A stretch of DNA of 64,000 nucleotides from Ectothiorhodospiraceae bacterium (GTDB lineage Bacteria > Pseudomonadota > Gammaproteobacteria > HK1). Within the stretch, counting starts at the first letter, position 1. Each line of letters opens with the position of its first letter. The position numbers and the translations under genes are program-made. The stretch lies in contig JACKNM010000011.1 of assembly GCA_024234875.1 (NCBI GenBank), forward strand, positions 62,001 through 126,000. The letters run 5' to 3'. A model generated the notes under the pieces. It did no database searches, was not told where the DNA came from, and saw nothing but the letters and a program-made list of their open reading frames with translations. This document shows, piece by piece, positions 25,298-34,806 of this stretch.

Positions 25298-26192
25298 CCC
25301 CGCCGCCGAGCCGAGCTCTGCCGCTGCGGCCGCGAGCGCGCGCCCGAAGCGTCGTCGCGGCAATCGCACCCTGCGTCGCCTGCTGCGGCACAAGCTGTTC
25401 GTGACCGGTGCGCTGCTGTTCGGCGTGGTGCTGATCGCGGCGCTCTGTGCCGACTGGCTGGTCGAGGTCGATCCCAACAAGATGTCGATGCGCAACAAGT
25501 TCAAGCCGCCCGGCCAGGAATGGGTCTTCGGGACGGACAACTTCGGGCGCAGTCAGTGGAGCCGGGTGATCGAGGGCGCGCAGCTCTCCCTGCTCATCGG
25601 TTTCGGGGTCGTGGTGTTGAATGCCGTCTTCGGCACCCTCATGGGTGCCGTCGCCGGATACTTCCGCAAGCTCGACAACGTGCTCATGCGCGTGATGGAC
25701 GCGTTCATGGCGTTCCCGGTGATCCTGCTCGCAATCGGCATCACCGCCGCCCTCGGGCCCGGATCGATGAATGCGGTGATCGCGCTGGCGGCGGTGTACA
25801 CCCCGCGGACCGCACGCATCGTGCGTGCCTCGGTGCTGGTGGTGCGGGAGACGCAGTTCGTGGAGGCCGCGCGGGCGATGGGGGCGACCCACGCCCGGAT
25901 CATCCTCAAGCACGTGTTGCCGAACTGTCTGGCGCCGCTCATCGTGCAGCTCACCTTCATCTTTGCCTACTCGGTGCTGTCGGAGGCGGTGCTCAGCTTC
26001 CTCGGGCTGGGCGCCGAGCCGCCCACGCCGACCTGGGGCAACATCATCTCCGAAGGGCGCCAGTACATTCGCGAGGCGCCGTGGATCACGCTCATACCCG
26101 GGCTCACGCTCGCGATGACCGTGCTCGGTCTCAATCTCCTTGGCGACGGCTTGCGTGACGTGCTCGACCCGCGCCTCAAGGTCCAGCAGTAG
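25287..26192 (+). CDS. ABC transporter permease (DppC/GsiD-like)
   Basis: A 301-residue second permease of the same importer. A cytoplasmic Ala/Arg-rich N-terminus precedes the first membrane segment (about 37-57), then the HPLGTD-like WVFGTDNFGR and EAA motif (QFVEAARAMGATHARII) and the C-terminal LNLLGDGLRDVLDPRLK signature. It overlaps the upstream permease by 11 bases and is followed 12 bases later by an ATPase gene. Confidence 0.92.
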   Translation: MASSPAAEPSSAAAAASARPKRRRGNRTLRRLLRHKLFVTGALLFGVVLIAALCADWLVEVDPNKMSMRNKFKPPGQEWVFGTDNFGRSQWSRVIEGAQLSLLIGFGVVVLNAVFGTLMGAVAGYFRKLDNVLMRVMDAFMAFPVILLAIGITAALGPGSMNAVIALAAVYTPRTARIVRASVLVVRETQFVEAARAMGATHARIILKHVLPNCLAPLIVQLTFIFAYSVLSEAVLSFLGLGAEPPTPTWGNIISEGRQYIREAPWITLIPGLTLAMTVLGLNLLGDGLRDVLDPRLKVQQ

Positions 26193-26204
26193 AGCGGGGC
26201 GAAC

Positions 26205-27188
<984 letters not shown>

Positions 27189-27295
27189 GCGGCGAATCGA
27201 GATGCAGGGTCACGCGGGTATGGCGCGAGCCTCGGTGGCACGGTGCGCGCGAGCGGCGCCGGCGGACGCCACCGGTGGCGCGAGGAGAGATGACG

Positions 27296-28297
27296 ATGGC
27301 GGGTGAGGACGATGTCCTGGTCGAGGTGACCGGGCTGCGCAAGCACTTCGCGCTCACACGCGGTGTCGGCTTCGTCAAGGAGACGCGCGTGGTGCACGCG
27401 GTCGACGGCGTGGACCTGACCATCCGGCGCGGGCAGACCCTCGGTCTCGTCGGAGAATCCGGCTGCGGCAAGACCACCACCGGGCGCCTGTTGCTACGGC
27501 TGCTGGAGCCGACCGAGGGCACGATTCGATTCGGTGGGGAGGAGATCCAGACCCTCGACGGCGACGCCATGCGCGCGCTGCGCCGGAAGATGCAGATCAT
27601 CTTCCAGGATCCGTACAGCTCGCTGAATCCTCGCATGACGGTGCAGGAGATCATCGCCGAGCCGCTGCTGATCCACGGCGTCGGCACGCCGGCCGAGCGT
27701 GCCCGGCGGGTGGAGGAGTTGTTGGCGGTGGTCGGTCTCGCGCCCTACCACGCCGATCGCCATCCGCACGAGTTCAGTGGTGGCCAGCGTCAGCGCATCG
27801 GAATCGCGCGGGCGCTCGCGCTGAACCCGGAGTTCATCGTCTGCGACGAGCCGGTCTCCGCGCTCGACGTCTCGATCCGTGCCCAGATCGTGAACCTGAT
27901 GCAGGATCTCCAGGGCGAGTTCGGGCTCACCTACCTGTTCATCAGCCACGACCTCGCGGTGGTGCGCCACATCTGTGACTCGGTCGCGGTGATGTATCTG
28001 GGCAAGATCGTGGAGATCGCGACGAAGCACTCGCTCTACGCCCAGCCGCTGCATCCGTACACCCAGGCGCTGCTGGCGTCGATTCCGATTCCCCGCCCCG
28101 GACGCAAGCGCGCCGGGCCACTGATCACCGGTGACGTCGCGAGCCCGATCAACCCGCCTTCGGGCTGCCGTTTCCACACTCGTTGCCCGCTCGCCGAGGA
28201 CATCTGCCGCCAGCGCGAGCCGAAGCTCGAGAGCTTCGCGCCAGGCCACCAGGTGGCCTGCCACCTCGTCCACCGCCCCACGGAAACCATCCAGTAG
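27296..28297 (+). CDS. ABC transporter ATPase (DppF-like)
   Basis: A 333-residue second ATPase with Walker A GESGCGKT, IFQDPYSSLNPRM, signature FSGGQRQR, Walker B FIVCDEP and ISHDLAVV. It has the PLHPYTQALLASIP and CRFHTRCPLAEDIC C-terminal extension. The ATG at 27296 is eight bases from GAGGAG; the ATG at 27290 is only two bases from it, so the second is chosen. A 107-base gap separates it from the DppD-like gene, with a 14-base palindrome (27267-27280) just before the ribosome-binding site. Confidence 0.92.
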   Translation: MAGEDDVLVEVTGLRKHFALTRGVGFVKETRVVHAVDGVDLTIRRGQTLGLVGESGCGKTTTGRLLLRLLEPTEGTIRFGGEEIQTLDGDAMRALRRKMQIIFQDPYSSLNPRMTVQEIIAEPLLIHGVGTPAERARRVEELLAVVGLAPYHADRHPHEFSGGQRQRIGIARALALNPEFIVCDEPVSALDVSIRAQIVNLMQDLQGEFGLTYLFISHDLAVVRHICDSVAVMYLGKIVEIATKHSLYAQPLHPYTQALLASIPIPRPGRKRAGPLITGDVASPINPPSGCRFHTRCPLAEDICRQREPKLESFAPGHQVACHLVHRPTETIQ

Positions 28298-28320
28298 GGG
28301 CGGCCCGCCGTGGCCGCCCC
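28297..28320. repeat. Palindromic GTAGGGGCGGCC-type element, copy 1
   Basis: GGGGCGGCC and GGCCGCCCC form perfect 9-base arms around CGCCGT, starting at the last base of the DppF-like stop codon. The sequence TAGGGGCGG with its inverted partner recurs at 43987-44044. It lies between the convergent ABC operon and gamma-glutamyltransferase gene and may serve both strands as a 3'-end hairpin. Confidence 0.55.
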
Positions 28321-28335
28321 GGGCGCCGGCGTACC

Positions 28336-30099
28336 CTATCGCCCCAGCGCGTACGCGCCTCGCCGGGGGTCGGCACCGGCGCGCAGCAGCCGGGGCGATT
28401 CTGCCACCTCGATCGCGCATACCGCACCGGCCTTGCGCGTCCACTCCGGCCACGACTCGACGTCGTGGCCGCGGGCACGAAGCCCGTCGTGCACTGCGGT
28501 GGGAATGCGCCCCTCGAGCGCCAGCAACCCCGGATTGCTCTCGAACGGGGCGAACGACGACGCGTAGGCGTAGGTCGCGAACCGTGGCGCCTCGATGGCG
28601 GCTTGCGGATCCATTCCATGGCAGACGATGTTGGCCAGGGTCTGCGCCATCGCCTGGATCTGCACGTCGCCTCCTGGCGTCCCGAACACGAGGTACGGCT
28701 TGCCGTCACGTAGGGCCAGGGCCGGGTTCGGCGTGAGGCGGGGCCGCTTGCCGGGAGCGACGCCGGACGGGTGGCGCGGGTCGGGGCGAGACTGACTGCC
28801 GCGCGACGAGGGGCAGAACCCGAAGCCGGGGATGACCGGGCTCTCGCTCGCGACGTCGCTCGGGGTAGCGGAGAAGGCGTTGCCGTCGCGGTCGACCACG
28901 CAGACGTACGAGGTGTCCCCGACCGAGGCCTCGACCGAGCCGCGGGGGCGGCTGTCGTGGGCGTCGGTCAGCGTGTCACCGGCGCCATCGGACCAGGACG
29001 GTGGCGTGTCGAGCGTCGCGAGGCCACGCAACGGATCCCCGGGTGGCGCGAAGCCGTCGAACGCCCGTGCCGGATCGAGCAGTGCCCGGCGCGCCTCGAG
29101 GTAGTCCGGCGCCAGCATCTCGGGCAGCGGTACGTCGAAGAACGCCGGATCGGCGACCCAGCGCTCGCGGTCGGCGAAGGCCAGCGCGAGCACTCCGGCG
29201 AAGGCGTGGACGTAGTCGAGCGAGTTGTGGCCCATGCCCTCGAGGTCGAGCCCGTCGAGCAGCGCGAGCGTCTGCGCGAGCGCCGGGCCCTGTGACCACG
29301 GGCCGCAGCAATGCACGTCGAGCCCGCGGAATCGTCCGACCACGGTGGGCTCGAGGCGCACCTTGAACGACGCCAGATCCTCGCGGGTCACCAGGCCGCC
29401 GTGGTCGCGATGGTAGTCGGCAATCGCCGCCGCGATGTCCCCGCGATAGAAGGCATCGCGCGCGGCGCGGATGCCGGCGATGCGCCCGCGCATCCCGTTC
29501 GCGCGCTCCTGGTCGATCATGTGCTGGATGGTCCGGCCGAGGTCGCGCTGCACGAAATGATCGCCCGGGCGCGGCGGGCGGCCACCTGGAAGGTAGATGG
29601 CCGCATTCTGTGGCCACCGGCGGTAGCCGGCCTCGTGGCCGGAGATGTACTCGCACATCCACTGATCGGCGGCGTACCCGTCGCGCGCCAGCCGCAGCGC
29701 GCCCTCGGCGACCTCGGCGAAGGTCATGGTCCCGAAACGCTCGAGCGCGGTGAGCCATGCGTCCGGCGCGGCGGGCATCACCGTGCGCAGGATGCTCTCC
29801 GGCATCGTGCCGCCGTGCTCGCGCATGAAGAGCTCCGGGTCCAGTGCCTTCGGCCAGGTACCGAGCCCGTCGATCGACACCACCTGGCCGGTCTCGGCCA
29901 TGCGCACGATGATCGGGGCGACGCCGGCGAAGTTGACCAGATCGCTCTGCACCACGCCGAGCGCCATCCCGGCGGCGACACCCGCGTCGACCGCGTTTCC
30001 GCCGCCCTCGAGCACGGCGTAGCCGACCTGGGAGGCGAGGTAGTGGCCGGCCGACAGCGCGTGCTCGGTGGCCATGATGACGGGGCGGTGTGCGTGCAT
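28336..30099 (-). CDS. ggt: Gamma-glutamyltransferase family protein
   Basis: A 587-residue Ntn-hydrolase of the GGT family. The large-subunit part has the typical EGGGNAVDAGVAAGMALGV and DLGRTIQHM regions. The self-processing nucleophile is Thr396 in GDTSYVCVVDRDGNAFS, so cleavage would give subunits of about 395 and 192 residues. I see no signal peptide at the chosen start (MHAHRPVIMATEH); the ATG follows GGAG nine bases upstream. Family members hydrolyse or transfer the gamma-glutamyl group of glutathione or related amides. It converges with the peptide ABC operon, consistent with use of gamma-glutamyl compounds. The glycine pair usually found after the Thr region reads SPVIPGFG, so substrate range may differ from classical GGT. 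Confidence 0.87.
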   Translation of the reverse strand: MHAHRPVIMATEHALSAGHYLASQVGYAVLEGGGNAVDAGVAAGMALGVVQSDLVNFAGVAPIIVRMAETGQVVSIDGLGTWPKALDPELFMREHGGTMPESILRTVMPAAPDAWLTALERFGTMTFAEVAEGALRLARDGYAADQWMCEYISGHEAGYRRWPQNAAIYLPGGRPPRPGDHFVQRDLGRTIQHMIDQERANGMRGRIAGIRAARDAFYRGDIAAAIADYHRDHGGLVTREDLASFKVRLEPTVVGRFRGLDVHCCGPWSQGPALAQTLALLDGLDLEGMGHNSLDYVHAFAGVLALAFADRERWVADPAFFDVPLPEMLAPDYLEARRALLDPARAFDGFAPPGDPLRGLATLDTPPSWSDGAGDTLTDAHDSRPRGSVEASVGDTSYVCVVDRDGNAFSATPSDVASESPVIPGFGFCPSSRGSQSRPDPRHPSGVAPGKRPRLTPNPALALRDGKPYLVFGTPGGDVQIQAMAQTLANIVCHGMDPQAAIEAPRFATYAYASSFAPFESNPGLLALEGRIPTAVHDGLRARGHDVESWPEWTRKAGAVCAIEVAESPRLLRAGADPRRGAYALGR

Positions 30100-30330
30100 C
30101 GTGCGAGCTCCGCGGTTGACGATGATGTGGCCTCGGTGTCCGGGGCACCGCGTGCGCGGCCCTCGCCCACGCTCGGTCGCGCCGCGCCGGACCGACTCGC
30201 CGATGGTACACCGGCGCACGGGGGCTCGCGGCGCCACCGGCACGCCGCAGCCCGACGGGAGTCGGTGGTGATGCACCGGGTGGCGATTTGGCGTAGAAGG
30301 CGGGGTGTCGGAGGACCTCCGGGGCAACGC

Positions 30331-31788
30331 ATGCGTTACCGGCTGAGCTGGCGTGACAACGACGACCGACTGGACACCGCGCTGGCCGCGAATCGGCTGC
30401 TCGCTCGTGGTCACACCGTGTGGTGGTGCGCCGAGGGCGCGGACGCGCTCGAGGCGGGGGACTACGTCGTCGACTGTCCTCGCGCCGTCGCACAAGCTCT
30501 CGCCACCCTCGGGGTGCGCCTGAACTCGACCACCGAGGTGCCGCCGACGGCGCGGCCGCTCGCCCTGCCGCGTGTCGCGCTGCTCGGCGGCAGCGTCTCC
30601 GCCTATCCCTATGACGGCTACTACGCGTTGGTCCTCGCGCGGCTGGGGATGCCGTCCCGCTCGGTGAGCGGAGGCGACATCGCCGCCGGTGCGCTGCGTG
30701 ACCGCGACCTGCTGGTGCTGCCGGGTGGCTTCTCCACCTGGGGCCTCGATGCGGGCGAGGACGCCCCCGGCGCCGACGCCGAGGTCCGGGCGCTGCTCGG
30801 TCGCGGGGGCGCGTGCATCGGATCCTGTGGCGGCGCGTTCTACCTGTCGAGCGGCCGTCCGGGCTGGACCGGGTCGGCCGGCGTCCTACCCCGAGTCACC
30901 CACGAGTACCTGCAGAGCGGGGTCGGGCTGGTCACGGTGCGGCTCGACGCCGCGCACCCGTTGCGTGCCGGGCTCGCCGAGGCGGTCGAGATGCCCTACT
31001 ACCATGGTCCGGTGTGGGAGCCGGACGAGTGCGCGCGCGCCCCCGGGGTGAGTGTGGTGGCGCGGTTCCGCTCGCTGGGGCTCTCCGGGCGACTGTTCAT
31101 CGACAATCCGCTCGACCAGGAGCGTTTCGCGCGTGAGGTCGAGGGCCGGGCGGCGATCCTCGCCAGCGCGGGGCCGCGCGGCCGGGCGGTGCTGTTCTCA
31201 CCGCACCCGGAGATGGGCGACCTGGTGCGCAAGCATCTCGCCATCGACGGCTACGTGCGCCGCTACCTGCCGGTGCGCGGACCGGCGGTGCTCGACGCGA
31301 CCCTGCGCCACTACCGACCGCTGGAGTCGCCGTCGTTTCGGCTGGTATCGAATGCGGTGCACTGGCTGGCGGCTCGGGCCGACGATGCCCCGGGGGCGGT
31401 GGCGCCACCCGCTCCCGCCGCGTCGGCACCGTGGGACGCGCTCGCCCGGCGACGGCGTGGGCTGGTCCCGCCGGCGGACGCCGATGCGGCGCTCGGCGCC
31501 TTGCTCGACGCCGAGATCGCTCGACTGGCGGCTCGCGCCGAGCGCGTGGAGCGAGCGATGGAGTCCGCGTTGGCGCGACCGCCGAGCGCGGCCGATACCG
31601 AGCTGCGTGCTGCCTGGCACGCGATGGCGCACGCAGCCGCCGCGCACCTCGCCCGCGCGCAGACCACGCCCGGCCCGCTCGCGCTCGGGCTGCTCGATGT
31701 GGAGACCCTCGTCTGCCTCGCCGAGGCCTGGCTACGCGCATTCGAGGTCGACGCCGCCCTCGACGCCGGGGCGAAGGCTCAGTCGTAG
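30331..31788 (+). CDS. Class I glutamine amidotransferase-like protein (BPL_N-type)
   Basis: A 485-residue protein whose first 300 residues resemble the N-terminal glutaminase-like domain found in eukaryotic biotin-protein ligases and related bacterial proteins. A nucleophile elbow with Cys166 (IGSCGGAFYLSS) is followed by FSPHPEMGD, the usual His-Pro-Glu position. The C-terminal 180 residues are Ala/Arg-rich helices without a recognised domain; no biotin-ligase catalytic region is present. No signal peptide. The reaction is unknown. Its stop overlaps the stop of the convergent amidase gene by 10 bases. An upstream in-frame ATG at 30271 is less likely. Confidence 0.75.
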   Translation: MRYRLSWRDNDDRLDTALAANRLLARGHTVWWCAEGADALEAGDYVVDCPRAVAQALATLGVRLNSTTEVPPTARPLALPRVALLGGSVSAYPYDGYYALVLARLGMPSRSVSGGDIAAGALRDRDLLVLPGGFSTWGLDAGEDAPGADAEVRALLGRGGACIGSCGGAFYLSSGRPGWTGSAGVLPRVTHEYLQSGVGLVTVRLDAAHPLRAGLAEAVEMPYYHGPVWEPDECARAPGVSVVARFRSLGLSGRLFIDNPLDQERFAREVEGRAAILASAGPRGRAVLFSPHPEMGDLVRKHLAIDGYVRRYLPVRGPAVLDATLRHYRPLESPSFRLVSNAVHWLAARADDAPGAVAPPAPAASAPWDALARRRRGLVPPADADAALGALLDAEIARLAARAERVERAMESALARPPSAADTELRAAWHAMAHAAAAHLARAQTTPGPLALGLLDVETLVCLAEAWLRAFEVDAALDAGAKAQS

Positions 31789-33434
31789 CCGGCTGGCCGC
31801 TCCCCGGTGGCGCCGAATGCGCGCTCGAGTGCGATGCCGGCGCGCAGCAGCGTTCCCTCGTCGAACAACCGCCCCCACAGCGTCACGCCGTAGGGCACGC
31901 GGTGGCGCGGCGCATCGGGGTCGACCGCCGTCGGTCGGGCGCCGATCGCGGTGATCGCAACTCGCGTCGGGGTGTGCACGAAGCCGGCGCGGACCGTCAG
32001 TGACGGGTGGCCGGTCATGTTGGTGGCGAGCTGGATGGTGGAGGCGAAGCTCGGCCCGAGCAGCACGTCGACCTCCTCGAAGATCGCGTGCAGCGCCTGC
32101 ATGGCGAGTCGCCGCACCCGCTCACCCTGGATGTAGTCGATGGCGGTGAGGAAGCGGGCACGCCGGAAGCGGTTCGGCCACGCCTCGTCGTCCTGGCGCA
32201 CCAGCTGGTCGTCGTCGCCGGACAGGGTCAAGGCCTCGAAGGCCGCCGCCGACTCCACCGACAGGGGCGTCCAAAGCGCGTCCCACGGCAGGTCGGGCCA
32301 CTGGATCTCGCGTACCTCCATCCCCTCGGTGCGCGCGAAGTCGAGCGCCGCCCGGTCGAGCGCCTCGACGCCTTCCTCGTCGAGCCAGCGCGGGTCGTAG
32401 CCGACGCGGATGCCACGGGCGTCGCGCCGGGTGTCGATCTCGAGCGGGACGTCCAGCGAGCCGGGGTCGCCGGGGTCGTGCCCGTTGAGCGTGGCGAGCA
32501 CCAGCGCGGTGTCCTCGGCGCTGCGGCAGATCGGGCCGATCTTGTCGAGCGACCAGCCGAGCGCCATCGCGCCGTTGCGTGGCACGCGGCCGAAGCTCGG
32601 GCGAAGCCCGGCGGTGCCGCAGCGCATCGACGGCGACACGATCGAGCCCATGGTCTCGGTCCCGATCGAGAACCCGACCAGCCCGGCGGCCGTCGCGGAT
32701 GCAGAGCCCGCGCTCGACCCGGAGGAGCCCTCCTCGGTGTTCCAGGGATTGCGGGTGCGTCCGCCGAACCAGACGTCACCATAGGCGAGCGCGCCCATGG
32801 TGGTCTTGGCCACCAACACCGCCCCGGCGTCGGCGAGCCGGCGCACCACCCAGGCGTCGCGATCCGGTACGCGGTCCTTGAACGGCGTCGCTCCCCAGGT
32901 GGTGCGGATGCCGGCGGTGTCCAGCAAGTCCTTGGCGCCCCACGGCACACCGTGCAGAGGGCTGCGTCGGCGCCCGGCGGCGAGCTCGGCATCGGCGCGC
33001 GCCGCCTGTGCCCGGGCCAGCGCCTCGGTGCGGGTCACCACGCATTCGAGCCCCGGCCCGAGGCGGGTCAGCCGCTCCAGGTAGATCTCGGTCAGTCGGG
33101 TACTGGTGATCTCGCCGCGTCCGAGCCAGGCCGAGAGGGCGGTGAGCGGCGCGAACGCGATCGCCGTGTCGTCGGCGGGTAGCGGCCCCGGGTCGGACGG
33201 TCGAAACCGCACCACGCCGGTCGGACGATGCAGCCGGACCCCCGGCAGCCGCGGATCGAAGCTGCACGCCGGCACCAGCGCGTTGGGCAGCGGCTTGGCA
33301 CGGTACGTGCGTGCACGATCGAGCAGCGGCGCGACGGTGGCGAGCACCTGCGTGCGCTCGGCCTCGGTGTACTCGACTCCGGCCAGTCTCTCGGCCGCCG
33401 CGATGGTGTCGTGGGTGATGGTGGAATCGGACAT
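31779..33434 (-). CDS. Amidase signature (AS) family amidase
   Basis: A 551-residue cytoplasmic hydrolase. The Ser-cisSer-Lys triad is readable: Lys168 in VPWGAKDLLD, the cis-Ser in SSGSSAGSA and the nucleophile Ser in GSIVSPS. A roughly 90-residue N-terminal extension before the AS fold is longer than in simple amidases. The family hydrolyses amides of carboxylic acids, amino acids or aminoacyl-tRNA; the lack of GatB/C neighbours and the nearby ABC genes argue for a catabolic amidase. The ATG at 33434 (MSDSTI) is preferred to upstream codons in the same frame. Confidence 0.88.
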   Translation of the reverse strand: MSDSTITHDTIAAAERLAGVEYTEAERTQVLATVAPLLDRARTYRAKPLPNALVPACSFDPRLPGVRLHRPTGVVRFRPSDPGPLPADDTAIAFAPLTALSAWLGRGEITSTRLTEIYLERLTRLGPGLECVVTRTEALARAQAARADAELAAGRRRSPLHGVPWGAKDLLDTAGIRTTWGATPFKDRVPDRDAWVVRRLADAGAVLVAKTTMGALAYGDVWFGGRTRNPWNTEEGSSGSSAGSASATAAGLVGFSIGTETMGSIVSPSMRCGTAGLRPSFGRVPRNGAMALGWSLDKIGPICRSAEDTALVLATLNGHDPGDPGSLDVPLEIDTRRDARGIRVGYDPRWLDEEGVEALDRAALDFARTEGMEVREIQWPDLPWDALWTPLSVESAAAFEALTLSGDDDQLVRQDDEAWPNRFRRARFLTAIDYIQGERVRRLAMQALHAIFEEVDVLLGPSFASTIQLATNMTGHPSLTVRAGFVHTPTRVAITAIGARPTAVDPDAPRHRVPYGVTLWGRLFDEGTLLRAGIALERAFGATGERPAGYD

Positions 33435-33507
33435 CCGGGGGCTCTCCGTGTTTGGCACGCGGCACGTCGACGGTGCGACGGTGCACCCTGGCGGTGCATG
33501 ACATGGC

Positions 33508-33537
33508 TTGCCGTCGCGGGTCACAGAACCTTATGGT
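33508..33537 (+). promoter_or_regulatory. Candidate promoter of the second ABC operon
   Basis: TTGCCG and TATGGT are separated by 18 bases, about 90 bases before the ATPase start. On the opposite strand the same spot reads TACCAT, 99 bases before the amidase start, so this may be a two-way promoter region. Confidence 0.3.
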
Positions 33538-33626
33538 ACGGCCCGGAGCCCGTCGGGGGCACGCCGGACCGGCGCCGGCCGCTCGAGTCCCTCGGGCGAG
33601 TCCGCCTCGAATCGGAGAACGGCCGA

Positions 33627-34646
33627 TTGCAGACGCGTAGCAACGAATCATCCATCGGCGCCGCGCCGCTCCTCGACGTGCGCGATCTGAAGAAGCACTT
33701 CCCCGTGACCCGCGGATTCTTGCTGCAGCGCGAGATCGGACGCGTGAAGGCGGTGGATGGCGTGAGCTTCCACATCGCGCGGGGCGAGACGCTCGGGCTC
33801 GTCGGCGAATCCGGCTGCGGCAAGACCACCATCGGGCGCTGCATCCTGAAGCTGATGGATCCGACCGATGGCAGCATCGTGTTCGACGGCGAGGACGTCA
33901 CCTCGCTCGACCGGCAGGGCATGCGCGCGTTTCGCCGCCGCGTGCAGGCGATCTTCCAGGATCCCTACAGCTCGCTGAACCCGCGCATGAAGGTCCACGA
34001 GATCGTCGGCGAGCCGTTGTGGATCCACGGCGAGGAGCGCAACGGCGCGGCACTCGCCAGGCGCGTGGCGGAGCTGCTCGAGGTGTGCGGGCTACCCCGC
34101 CAGCTCGCCGACCGCTACCCGCACGAGATGAGCGGTGGGCAGCGCCAGCGTGTCGGCATCGCGCGAGCGCTCGCGTTGAAGCCGGACTTCATCGTCTGCG
34201 ACGAGGCGGTGTCCGCGCTCGACGTCTCGATTCAGGCCCAGATCATCAACTTGCTCGAGGATCTGCGCGACGAGTTCGGGCTCACCTATCTCTTCATCGG
34301 GCACGACCTCTCGGTGGTGCGGCACCTGTGCCACCGCGTCGCGGTGATGTACCTCGGCCGGCTGGTGGAGCTCGCCGACGCCGACACCGTGTTCGACTCA
34401 CCGCTGCATCCGTACACCCGAGCGCTGTTGGCGGCGGTGCCAGTGCCCGATCCGGCGATCGAGAAGCGCCGGCCGCACGAGGTCCTCGCCGGCGAGGTCC
34501 CGAGTCCGATGAACCCACCGCGTGGCTGCGTGTTCCATCCACGATGCAGCCATGCGATCGACAGCTGCCGGGCCGAGACGCCGGCACTGACGGAGCCGCA
34601 TCCGGGGCACGTGGTGGCGTGCCCGGTGGTGGCGGCGAAGGCCTGA
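33627..34646 (+). CDS. ABC transporter ATPase (DppF-like), sole ATPase of the second importer
   Basis: A 339-residue ATPase with Walker A GESGCGKT, IFQDPYSSLNPRM, signature MSGGQRQR, Walker B FIVCDEA (Ala in place of the usual Pro) and IGHDLSVV, plus the PLHPYTRALLAAVP and CVFHPRCSHAIDSC extension. The start is uncertain: TTG at 33627 has GGAG nine bases upstream and leaves a normal N-terminus; the frame is open much further upstream. It belongs with the two binding proteins and two permeases downstream, but no DppD-type partner ATPase is present. Confidence 0.88.
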   Translation: MQTRSNESSIGAAPLLDVRDLKKHFPVTRGFLLQREIGRVKAVDGVSFHIARGETLGLVGESGCGKTTIGRCILKLMDPTDGSIVFDGEDVTSLDRQGMRAFRRRVQAIFQDPYSSLNPRMKVHEIVGEPLWIHGEERNGAALARRVAELLEVCGLPRQLADRYPHEMSGGQRQRVGIARALALKPDFIVCDEAVSALDVSIQAQIINLLEDLRDEFGLTYLFIGHDLSVVRHLCHRVAVMYLGRLVELADADTVFDSPLHPYTRALLAAVPVPDPAIEKRRPHEVLAGEVPSPMNPPRGCVFHPRCSHAIDSCRAETPALTEPHPGHVVACPVVAAKA

Positions 34647-34688
34647 TGCGGCGGCGGACGCGCGCGAGCGCCCGTCCCCATCGCGCCC

Positions 34689-34708
34689 CGAGGTCGGTGC
34701 CGACCTCG
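34689..34708. promoter_or_regulatory. Twenty-base palindrome between ATPase and first binding-protein gene
   Basis: CGAGGTCGG and CCGACCTCG form perfect 9-base arms around two bases (TG). The two-base centre suits a dimeric protein site better than an RNA hairpin. It lies 99 bases before the binding-protein ATG in a 160-base gap, so it could be an operator for an internal promoter. Confidence 0.35.
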
Positions 34709-34806
34709 AAACCGGGTCGGAGCGCGCACGACGAGGCGTGCCCGGCGGCGTACAGGCGGCGCCCGAGGCGCTCGCCGAGCAGTCGACGACAAGTGAGGAG
34801 TGGACC

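Noticed and set aside
27267..27280. Perfect 14-base palindrome CGCCACC-GGTGGCG before the DppF-like gene
   Set aside because: Arms of seven G/C-rich bases with no loop are likely by chance at this composition, and there is no independent sign of a promoter here.
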